64,000 nt of DNA, taken from Simmondsia chinensis (Eukaryota; Streptophyta; Magnoliopsida; Caryophyllales; Simmondsiaceae). This document shows, in pieces, positions 21,301-33,300 of this stretch (its first letter is position 1; the number at the start of each line of letters is the position of its first letter). The notes beneath the pieces were generated by a model. The model saw nothing but the letters and a program-made list of their open reading frames with translations. It ran no database searches and was not told where the DNA came from. Position numbers and translations under genes: made by a program. The stretch spans positions 15,615,346 through 15,679,345 of the forward strand of contig JAGTTD010000011.1 in the NCBI GenBank assembly GCA_018398585.1. The letters are read 5' to 3'.

Positions 21301-24300
21301 AATTATGATGCCTCTAAAGAATTGGTAACTGATGAGAAATAGCAAAGTCAAAAGTGTAAAAGGATAGAGACCTGGGATGAGGCGGACTAGGTTACATAAA
21401 AAGATCTTGTTCCACTTGTGCTTATTGAAAATATAATTCATTATAGAACACTATTTTTTTCTGTTGCAAAAATGTGATATCAATCACCCATTAACAACAT
21501 ACTAGCAGGATTTTAGAATTATTTTAAGCTGAGTTGCATTCTTGATAAGGTTCAATGGATGTTGTATGGGAGATGGTTTTCTTGTGGAAAAGGAAATTGT
21601 GTGCAATGTTTCGACTATTTGGAAGGAGTAGTTTAATATTTAGGAATGATTTTTTTTGAATTAAAATACTGCCTTGGTAAGTGGATCCATCTTATTCAAC
21701 AACCCATGGTTTCCACTTCCCTGGAGCAGCTTAAAATTTGCTGACTCTGCAATCATTTCTTTTGCTGCACCTTTTGTGGCAAACAGATATCTGACTTCCT
21801 GATATTTGTTGTACATTCTTATTTGTAAGAGCACCTTGTAAAGGGTTCTTCTTTTCCAAAAAGATTAACGACTTGTTTGGTGGTGCATGTCCAGTTCCTT
21901 GTTTCTTCACTTACAATCTTCAGATTATTAAGGGCCTTTTGGTGGGCCCCAAAATTCTGAAACATCATCTTGGTATCCCATACATGTTAAGCTTAAAGAA
22001 CTATTTGCAGATTCTGGCAAGTTACCAGGATGCAGTTGAATACCAATTCTGTTGTGTGCGTGTTGATGCTGAGGTTGTTCACGGGTTTACATGCTTATCC
22101 ACAAGTTGCTTATCATCCTTTTTTCATGCTTACAATAACTATTATTATCACTGATTACTTTGTTGGTTGGGATGCTGGTCATGCACGTGTCTTGAGGTCT
22201 CAGCACAATACGATGAAAGTTGTAAGAAGTGTTTTATTGGGTTTTTTTTTTTTTTTTTGGTTGGTTGGGGGGAGGGAATCAATTGGAGGAGATAACTCTT
22301 ATGCTAATTTTGTTGTAGTCTTGGGCTAGTAGCTTTTTCTTGTCACATTCCAACTTCGACCACATGTCAATTAATTTGTGGGTGAAACTGGTTTTCTTCT
22401 CTGCTGGTTTTCATATTTTCATTCAAGCAGGACAATCAAATACTTCGTGGGGGCAGACTGCAGGGCTAAGAAGTCCGGATGCCTCTACTCCAGAAGGCCA
22501 GGTTATATCTTCTCCCCATAGGCTGAGTTTCATAAGTTTCTTATTGAATAAGTACATATTCCTTTCCTTATTTCGTAATATCAATTGATTTTAGGCATCT
22601 TACGATTGTGAAACTCCAAAGGAATCTGAATCTCCTCGTTTCCAAGCTATTCTTCGTGTTACGAGTGGACCTAGGAAGAGATTTCCAGCAGATATAAAAA
22701 GTTTCTCCCATGAGTTGAATTCCAAAGGTGTACGGCCTTATCCGTTTTGGAAACCTCGAGGCTTAAATAACTTGGAGGTAAGTATTATATTATTTCGCGG
22801 AACCTTATTTTTGTGGCCCATACTGAAAATTGAGCTTTTCTTATTTAAAATTTCGATGTTACTCTTCAATTTTTCCTTAGATTTCCATTCACATTTTATC
22901 CAATTGCATGAAGTCTCCATTTAGTAGTTGCCATGATTGTGTTTTGGCTTTGTATTTGCGAGCTCGGTTTCTTATTTCTGTATTTCTGTAGATAAGGTTG
23001 ACATGATCAGATGCAAGTTAAATTTATTCTACAAGTTCACTTTTTGCTTCTCAAGAATATTTTTAGGGTGGGATTGAAAATGGATGGAATTAAGGTTTCA
23101 GAAAAAGAAAGAAGAAAAACCAACAGTATTTAGTTTCCGTAAAAAAAGAACTAACATTGAAAGTTTTAGAGATGACCTTACTCTAGTGGCCTTTGGAAGG
23201 ACCCCCATTTTCTGTTTTCTCCTCCTTTTTTTCCTCGTTTACATCAGCTGCTTGTATTTGTTAATTTGTTCTTTGTTTCACTATAAACTTGTTACGTGCA
23301 GGAGGTTTTGGCAATGATTAAGACAAAATTTGATAAAGCCAAGGAAGAAGTGGATTCAGATTTAGCCATCTTCGCAGCTGATCTTGTTGGCATTTTGGAA
23401 AAAAATGCAGAAACTCATCCTGAATGGCAGGAAAAAATTGAGGACTTATTGATCTTGGCTCGAAGTTGTGCTATGACATCACCTAGTGAGTTTTGGCTCC
23501 AGTGTGAAGGCATAGTTCAAGACTTGGATGATAGGCGTCAGGAGCTGCCACCGGGTATGCTTAAACAGCTTCATACTCGAATGCTGTTCATTCTGACTAG
23601 GTGTACTAGATTGTTGCAGTTCCACAAGGAAAGTGGGTTTGCCGAGGATGTACCTCTGCCTCATCTGCGCCAATCAAGGGTTCTTCAGTCTGCAGAAAAC
23701 AGGATTTCTTCTGGAATGGGAAGAGATGAGAAAAGTTCTGCTCCTGCAAAGAGCTCAAGGGGAGGAGCAACACAAAAATCTTACAGTCAAGAACAGCGTG
23801 GTCATGTTGTACATCCTGGAAGTGTTTTTACTCCTTCAGCTGTTGAAACTGTGAAGAACTTGGAATCTCCTTCTAGTAGAAATCGAATTACATCTTGGAA
23901 AAAACTCCCATCTCCAGCTGACAGAAGCAGAACAGAGGCTTCCTATGCAGTTCAGTGTGACAGTGAATTGGAGAGTTTGAAGCTTTTAAATGACAGTGAG
24001 GCTACTTCCTATGTGGATCAGGTTATATGTAAGGAATCCGAGCTTCCTTCACCGAAGGAATCACTTGGACATTCTTCTTCCTCTTCCAAGCACCATAAGA
24101 AACCTTTGTGGGTTTATGGGGGAGATCAGCCGACTATTTCAGATGAGAGTTCTATAATTTGTCGCATTTGCGAGGAAGAAGTTCCCACTTTGCAGGTGGA
24201 AGATCATTCTAGAATATGTGCTATTGCTGATAGATGCGATCAAAAGGGCTTGGGGGTCAATGAGCGTCTGTTGAGGATTGCTGAAACTTTAGAGAAGATG

Positions 24301-27300
24301 ATGGAGTCTTTCTCGCATAAGGATTTTCAACAGGCAACAGGGAGCCCTGATGCCACTAAAGTGTCAAATTCAAGCGTCACTGAAGAATCGGACATGTTTT
24401 CTCCAAAACTGAGTGACTGGTCCCGCAGGGGTTCAGAGGACATGCTAGACTGTTTCCCTGAGGCAGATAATGCTGTATTCATGGATGACCTTAAAGGTTT
24501 GTCATCAATGACTTGTAAGACTCGTTTTGGTCCAAAATCCGATCAAGGAATGACGACATCATCTGCTGGAAGCATGACTCCTAGGTCCCCCATACTGACA
24601 CCACGAACCAGCCAGGTGGACTTGCTTTTGGCTGGTAAAGGTACTTACTCCGAACAAGAGGATCATCCGCAGGTAATAAGTCTTATTTTCTCTTGGGGCT
24701 TTGTGAATATATGCTTAGCTCTTAGTATTAGTGATATTGGATTTCAATGTAACTCTTGTATTATAACATCTAATCTTCTCTATGTGTGACCGTTTATGCT
24801 CTTTCAGACTATGCTTTGAAGTGCCTATTCTCTGAGGGACGTATATTGCTTGTCACTATCGGGGAGTGTTACATGAGTTTCCTAATTGGGAACTACTAGT
24901 TAAGTGATAGTTAAGGGAACCATATTTTCATATCTTATTCTGAAGAAGCATAATTCTTAATGCGGCATGCTAGATGCTGTGAAGGTGACGGAGATATTAG
25001 TGACATGATCCAACATTGTGGTAATGAAGTACTATCCTTCCAGGATAATGGTTCGTTAGAAGCACTACCATATTATAGAATGCCTTTTTGTTAATATGAA
25101 GTTATCCAGTCTTGTAAACGACTGAACTTGCAGAAGATAAGTTTTTTCAGGTGCAATTGAAATGGTGATTATGAGAGAGAGGAAGTGGAAGAAGAAGAGG
25201 GTATAAGCACTTCGAGGCTTAGTGAAAAGAATTACTTATGATTGCAGTTACTTACTTCCTAGCAGTGCTCCCCTTTGAGCTCTGCAGTGGCTAATCTCCC
25301 TCAAACCTGCAGGAGCTTAGTTCCCATAAAGCACTGGGCTAGCCCCTAGGTTTCCCTCAAGTAACATTGGCAACTAGAGTAATAATAAAGTGGAGGCCCT
25401 CCAATGTGGATAAATGTTTGTGTTGTAACCTTAGATAAGGTATGCCTTTGAGCAGAGTTGTGTGCTGTAATATCTTGAGTGGTTTCCAAATTCTAGTAAG
25501 ATGCAATATGGCATGATGGTACGTCATCACAATGATTTTTAAGTTTTAGATAGATTGTGCCATATCATGGGTTAAGGTAGAAGGTAGTTCCTATAGGTTT
25601 TGCTTGTCAGCACTTGGTTCCATTGTGCCATAGCTATTAATTTTTATTTATTTATTTATTTTTGGCAACCGTAGCTATTGCTGAAGGCAAGAACATTGAG
25701 TAATATTGTTTATTGTGCTATCCGAGGACTTTGAACATACGCCTCTTTAGAATTGACACCCTTGATAATTTAGGAAACAAAGGCATCTTTCCTTTGCACA
25801 TGCTGATTTATTTTAGGATGTCTGATTAAAGTAGATGGTGAACCGCCCCACCTCCCTTTTTGTCGTAAATTTCTTTCTTATCAGAAACAATTTTGAATGG
25901 TGCAGATGGCTGAACTTGCAGATATCGCTCGGTGTGCGGCAAATTCTCCACTAGATGAGGATCGCTCTTTGCACTATTTGCTAACATGTCTTGAAGATTT
26001 GAAAGTTATCATTAACCGTCGGAAATTTGACGCACTGACAGTGGAGACTTTTGGGGTACGCATAGAAAAGTTGATTCGGTGAGTATGCATTGCTGTATTG
26101 CTCAACATTTAAACCTGTGGAGTAATTACTGACGCGCCCAACCTTTATTTCGGCTGCGATGATGAGAATTCAGCTTCTTACAGCCAGCATTTTTTCATTA
26201 TGATTATTGTGAGCTTTACCATTGCTATATCATATGATTATGCTTTGTTCATTTTTCAGGGAGAAGTACTTACAACTATGCGATATGGTTGATAATGACA
26301 AAGTTGATCTTTCAAGTACGGTTATAGATGAAGATGCTCCTCTGGAAGATGATGTAGTCCGTAGCCTACGAACCAGTCCAATCCACAGGGACCGTACAAC
26401 CATAGATGACTTCGAGATAATAAAACCTATAAGTCGCGGGGCATTTGGCCGGGTTTTCTTGGCTAAGAAACGGACAACAGGAGATCTTTTTGCTATAAAG
26501 GTACTGACGTAGAACATAAGCAAGTTTAGATTTATTAAGTTCATTAGACACACAAGCAGTTGTTCTTTCGGAATCCACCAAAAGAATTCCCGAAACTCGG
26601 GAAAATAACAGACCCTCAGGTTCTGCCTCTTAGAACAACCTAAGGTCCCTATTTATAGAGGTAGGAAATGTAAACAAAATCAATTTGAATAGGAATAGAA
26701 AAACTAAACTGAAAGAAAATTTAATTAAAATAAAAGATAATTCTAAATAATCTTAATTTAATATAAACTCAATAAATTATAAAGGATAAACTAATATCTA
26801 AAGAATTTAAAAGTTACAAATATACTTAATGCATCATACCGACTTCAACTGGTTCCTGCTCTATCTACTTTCTGAGTGAATGATTCTGCACTTGGAGTAA
26901 ATATTCTGTGCTATTATTGCTAATCAACGATGTTACTTGATTGAAATTTACTTAAAGATTACAGCTTTTTTGTTGATCTGTAGTGTGAGTGGCAGTTCAT
27001 GAAGGAGCTTCCTTTCAGATTAATAATTTGACTGATTCTGCTAATAATGCTTTATTGATAGCACCAGCAACTAATCCTTCACTTTGCAGTGGAACTTCTA
27101 AAAACATGGGAAAATTGGCGGAAGCTAACTAATGTTTTGCATGACATCAAATTGTCATAAGGGAAATGTGATGTAGCATGGATGAAGAGGATTAATGATT
27201 ATAAAAGATCTTTTATTTTATTAGATTTGGATTGGTTAATTGATAGGATTAGCTTAGAATATATCTTTTTGGCCAATATGATATTTAAGTTCTTATTTGT

Positions 27301-30300
27301 TGTTTTTATTTAGAGAAGTAGTTTCTTAGTTTATTTCATATTTATCTTAATAGTTTTCAATTAGGTTTAGAATTTATCTTATCTAATATCCTTTTAGGAT
27401 TTAACTTTCTATAAATAGAGTTTTGTAATTCATTATTTGGAAGTTTTGATAAATAAAAATTGAATTGTGTTTTTGATTAGCAAGTTGTGCTGCATCAAAA
27501 TGTTTTGCATCTTCTTGTCTGCTGACTGAACAAATCTAATTTATTTGTACCCCAGTGGCGTCCATATTCTGAGTTTGCTTTGACATCAGATTGTCATTAG
27601 ACGAATGTTGTGCATCTTCTTTTCTTATGTCCTTACCTTAAATGAAGTCTTGAATGCTTTCCATCCTAGGTGATGTTTAGTATGGAATTAAAAATAGAGG
27701 TCTGAACATTAATACTGTAATCGTTACAAGGATAATGTTAACGTGTTAAAAGTTTTTACAATGCAGCAATTACCCTTGTTGGGTTACAAGGGCTAAAAAA
27801 ATGTTTTTGAAAATTGTTGAACTCCATAAAACCACCGCTGTCTTTTCTCTCTCTCTCTCTCTCTCTTTTTTTTTTTTTTGATAATTGTCGAGTAAAGCTC
27901 GGGAAACAAAACACGGTGTCCCAAAAAAGGACCCGAAGGAAAGAAATAGAGAAGAAAAACACACCACTGTCTTCTCTGTCCCTCCCTTTCCATCTTGGCA
28001 ACAGCCTCTCTGAAAATTTGAATGCCATAGATCCAGGTTTCTTTTCAATTATGCTCGCTCTCCTTTGTGCTCTGATGTGGCTGTTGGTGTTTCCAGCATT
28101 CTCTGTAGTAGGTCGAAGGTTTCAGGCCTTCTTGTGCAGCACTAACTGTTGTACTTGAGCTTCCTTCATTCTCTCGGACAGTCCCGGGTGTATGGGTGTC
28201 GAGCGACGTTCTTGGGAATTTGCTGGCATTCTCTGCTGTGGCCGGAGATGTTTGATGTTCTAGTCCGCCGAGAATTTCTGATGCACCGTGAATGGTTGCA
28301 CTAGTTTCCCTAGTACAATGCAACCATTACCCTTGTTTGGTTACTAAGGTTATAAAAGTGTTTTTGAAAATTGTTGAACCATCAGTGTCCTCTCTCTCTC
28401 CCCTCCCTTTCCATCTCGGCTACAACCCCTCTGAAAATTTGACCAGTAGATCTAGAAAGAAGATCAACAGTGGCTTGCATAGATGTAGGTTTCATTTCAA
28501 TTACCTTTCAAACGTTCGCGCTCTTTTGTGCTCCAATTTGGCAGGTGGTGTTTTCTGGCATTATCTGGTGGTAGGTCGAAGGTTTCAGGCCTTCTCGTGG
28601 GGCACTGATTGGTGTCCTTGAGCGTCCTTCATGCTCTCGGACATTCATGGATGTTTGGGAGTTGACCTACATTCTTGGGAATTCGCTTGCATACTCTGCT
28701 GTGGCTGGCAACGATGTTTGATGTGAGTCCGCAGAGAATTTCTGGTGCACCATGAATGGTTGCCCCCCCTCCAAGTTGGTTTTGTGTTGCACCTGTTTAC
28801 CCCCTTAGCAACTCTCCATTTTGTTTGGCTGTTATGGGGCAATGGTTAAGGGGGGTAACCTCTTAACCCCCTTTGCACCCAACCAAACATATACCCTTAA
28901 TGTGTATTTCTTATGGTTATTTAGTCTTAATCAAGTTTTCCTTCCTAATTACACAGTGATCTCTGTAATGCACAGCCTTTTACCCTTACTTTACTTTTTG
29001 GTGACTGCAAGATTATGTCTTTGGTTTTTGGCATTGACAATTGACTTGTTTGTCTTGTTTAGGGATCTTTATCCCTTTTGAAGTGGTAAGGAAGTTGAAA
29101 GTGTAAGAAATTGTTTCTTGTTTGTGGTTAAAATCTCAGGCTGCATCCAGTGAGCAATAATGTGGAACTTTGTTCTGTTATCCTTTTCCTCTTTTCTTAA
29201 TCTCTTTCAATTCCCTCTCTTTAGGGCATTGTCATCGAACTTTTTTGCCTGTATTTGCAACAAAAGAAATCAACCTATATTTGTTTTGTTTTATTTTATT
29301 TTAGTCTTTTAGATAATTGAGCTTTTAATCATTTAAATTGAAATCTTCCAATATTCTATGTGTTAGGCAGCTGAAGTAACTCAACATTCATCCTGCAAAG
29401 AGGAGAGAGAGGAAAAGGAAAAAAAGGAAGGGGGGGGGGGGGGGGGGGGGGATACAAAAGCTATAACGTTACTTGGTCTGGGTGCTCCTTTATTATTATC
29501 TTTTGAGTTGCCATAGGATTTATTTTACTTAAACATTTACCGTGTATGCAGGTGCTCAAAAAGGCAGATATGATTCGTAAGAATGCTGTTGAAAGTATTC
29601 TTGCAGAGCGTGATATTTTAATCTCTGTCCGCAACCCTTTTGTGGTGAGCAGGTCTTGCTATTGCAATGTATTTGCATGGTTATCAAATGATTATATCCT
29701 TCTAACATCAATCCCATTTCTGTCAGGTCCGATTCTTTTATTCATTCACTTGTCGTGAAAACTTGTACTTAGTTATGGAATATTTGAATGGTGGAGATCT
29801 ATATTCATTGTTGAGAAATCTAGGCTGCTTAGATGAAGATGTTGCCCGAGTGTATATAGCAGAAGTTGTGAGTGTTCAATTCTTCTGTCCTTTATCCTTT
29901 CTGCTTTGCTGTTGTCTTCAGTTGATGTAGTAGCTTCACAATCTTGAGGGATATTGAAATGAAGTTGATATGTTTGCAGGTGCTTGCTTTGGAATATTTG
30001 CATACTCTACATGTAGTTCATCGAGATCTGAAGCCAGATAATCTGTTGATTGCTCATGATGGTCACATCAAAGTAATGAATTTGATTACTTTTATGTTAC
30101 ACCATTAACGTATACCTTGATTAGGGCCTGGATTCGGTGGTTTTGTCTGTGCTATGCTGCGATTGTGCAGTGGTTGTTTGCTGTAGTTGTTAGGTATTTG
30201 ATGACCAGACAACTATAGAAAATTTTCTTTAGAATCTTTCTTTCAAAAGTGGAGAGTTACAAAGATGCCTTCTCCAATGCAAAATTTTTGAGGAAGCCAT

Positions 30301-33300
30301 AGTTGGTAGTTAGCAACGCATCCCTTTTCCCTCTCATTCAAGACACCTTTTCCCAGAAACCTTGCTTCCCATTGCCAATCCTTTGCCAGTCTCCTTGTCT
30401 TTCTTCCGTCCCATTCTTTTATCCACCATTTTTTATGCTCCACATAATAGTTGCATTGCGCAAGAGGTGTATGAGGAGAGGTGAGGGGATGGGGAGGGCT
30501 GGTAAGAGAAGGGAGGGGGTTAGTGAAGGGTTTGAGAGGCTAGGGAGAAAAGGAGGGGTACTTGTTGGTTCTGGGTGCAGTAAAAATAGGCATTTCTGGC
30601 AGTGGGATAGGTTTGGGGGATAGAGGAAGAGTGGGGAAGGGGATTAGAGGGATATTTGCAAAATCTGGTCTCCTCCTGATCTTTGAAGTTTTTGGTTTGC
30701 AACCAGAATGGATTTCTTTGAAAAAGCGTGTTTAGGCAAACATTGCAAGCCAATCTTGTTGCCTTCATTTCGTAGAGGGGATGCTATGTGGTGGGGTCCA
30801 TGGAATTAAATCACAGTTCACAATCATGGTCGTGGTATTGCGGACCTTTCTGGACGTATTACACAATTTGGTACCGCGATTGTATGATGAAGCGGTTAGC
30901 TCAATATCTATTATGCAACATAATACCTTGATGCCATGATCGAGTTCACCACATGCACTAAAATGAATCTGAAGTATTATAGAAGATGAACTTGCCCTTT
31001 GTTTCATGTACGATCAGTGCTTCTTGTGTATGTTCGGGGAGAGTAGGCTGGGATTGAGTTGCTGCAAGGAGTGATAGAGGGCTTTATGCAATAAGAGCTT
31101 CGATTTTTCTCATCTCTCATTTACTAAATGGATGAATTGAGAAAGTCCTTATTTTTCCATTCCACAAAGTGTTGGGGCAATGTCCTGATTTCTTTCTGTT
31201 TTCCTGGTGGTGAGTGAGGATTTGATCCTTTGAGATACAAGTTGAAAACAGAACTAGAAAAAACATGCGTGTGTTATATCCTAAACGAGCAAGGAAATTT
31301 CATAATTAGCCATCTTAGAGATATTGCGATAGCATTGGTTAGTTTTTTAATGTTGAACGAGATACTTGGGAAATTGGTCAAGTTTCCTGATACTTCCCGA
31401 ACAACCTTCCCAGAAAAGGAAGGACGAAAGTCAATATTTTATCAGATTTGTTAAAAGATTGTTTTTCTTTCCCTTCCTTGACCAGTTGACAGATTTTGGG
31501 CTCTCAAAAGTTGGTCTCATCAACAGCACGGATGATTTATCTGGTCCAGGAGTGAGTGGGGCGTCACTCTATGAAGATCAACCTCAATTATCGGCTTCAG
31601 AGAAGCAGCAGGAAAGAAGGAAGAAGCGTTCTGCTGTTGGTACACCTGACTATTTGGCGCCTGAGATACTTTTGGGAACAGGACATGGTTTGTTGCTTCC
31701 ACTTTCAGTTTTATTCTACTTAGATTCTTGTTGCAACTGATTAGCTACTGAAAGCTGAAGGAGCAGTAAGCTATATGTTTAATTCATTGCTGCATCTTTT
31801 AAGCATGGAATTAAATCACGCTCAGTGTTCACATTGTGGTTGCGCAAGTGGAGTGTTGTAGATATTACATAGTGAGTTGCAGTATCTTGTTGCGTCTTTT
31901 AAGGATATACTTTATCAAGAACGCAACCAAAGAGGGTACCAACATGCCGTCACCTGATCCAATTAGAACTCCGAAGTTAAGCGTGCTTGGGTGAGAGTAG
32001 TACTAGGATGGGTGACCTCCTGGGAAGTCCTCACCCTCAGGTTGGGGGCACTCGGAAACAGCCTTGCTTCGGGGGTAATACCCTGAAGGGGGAAGGCTGC
32101 GTACATCCGCGCCCGCCCCCCCCTTCCCCCCCCCCCCCGCGACCCTGCTTAGGCGGGAGCCCTTAGGGCACTGGTATGTTGCTTTTAGTCTATCAAGAAC
32201 GCATTTAATCTTTTTGTTTGTGGAAAATAAAGAACCATATAATCATTAATTTTTTATCCTTCTTGATATTTTTAAACATGTAAATGCATTTATTCATACA
32301 TTTTGATGAATGCGTTTTGGAGGCCATTATGAAGGTACTATTACGTTACAACCAATTGTAATGGGTAGCTAAGAACCAATTACATGATCTTGGGTATTCA
32401 GCTTCACTTAACCAAATTTGATCTACGCTTCTGTTACCATCCTACAACTGGTCTGATCATGAAAGTATGTTTTTTTTTTCAGGTGCAACTGCTGATTGGT
32501 GGTCTGTTGGTATTATTTTATTTGAACTGTTTGTTGGCATACCACCTTTTAATGCAGAACATCCTCAGGTTACTATTAGTTTCTTACTACTATTTGGTTG
32601 GTGCACTGTTGTCATACATCTTCATTAGCTTTTGCTTTGCTTTGGGAAGAAATCCTTTAAACTTTGAGGTTTTCTACTTATAATATTGAGAAACTGTGGA
32701 TTTGTTAACCTTAAGGTCACAACTATACTCATCGAGAGGGTGAGGTTTTATCGGTACCCCAATCAAGAAGCTTTGTATTATCTTTGTTTTGTGAAAATAG
32801 GGCAATCACGCCTGAATTCAGAGTTGAAGACAATCATTTAATTATATGGGATAAATTGTTGTCATCTAAGTTCCTAATGTTCAAAAAGTTCCTACATCCT
32901 TGCAGTCATGATGACGTAGCTGACAAATTTTCATTGTAGTTTTAAAATGCTTTCATTGCGTGCTATATACCGTTGAAGTCAAGCTTGAATTAATTTGATT
33001 AAGAAATAAAAAGAATAACAATGGTGGTCTTCTAATTGTTTTATCATCTGTTGTCCAGATAATATTCGACAACATTCTCAACCGGAATATCCCTTGGCCT
33101 CAGGTGCCTGAGGAAATGAGCCCAGAAGCACAGGATCTGATTGACAAGTAAGCGATGTGTATCATATTCCTGAAAAAGTTTGACGCATGGCAGACTTGGG
33201 TCTGATTTGATCATGTGCATAGTTTTCTGTAATCTCAGTGATGGGCTGAATAAATTTCTTGTATTTATGTGTAAGAACCCAATGTCTGTTACGATTCTGA

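Noticed and set aside
26550..26870. Second solo LTR in intron 6
   Set aside because: A TATA-like site exists on the minus strand, but I found no paired TG...CA ends and no TSD.
27756..28623. Overlapping open frames of 90-114 codons in intron 6
   Set aside because: They run through CT/GA microsatellites and are not conserved between the two tandem units.
31926..32190. A functional 5S rRNA gene or a Cassandra element
   Set aside because: The 5S part lacks its true 5' and 3' ends and there is no T-run terminator in place. Cassandra would show LTR ends and a primer site around the 5S part; instead a SINE body and one SINE-type TSD enclose it.
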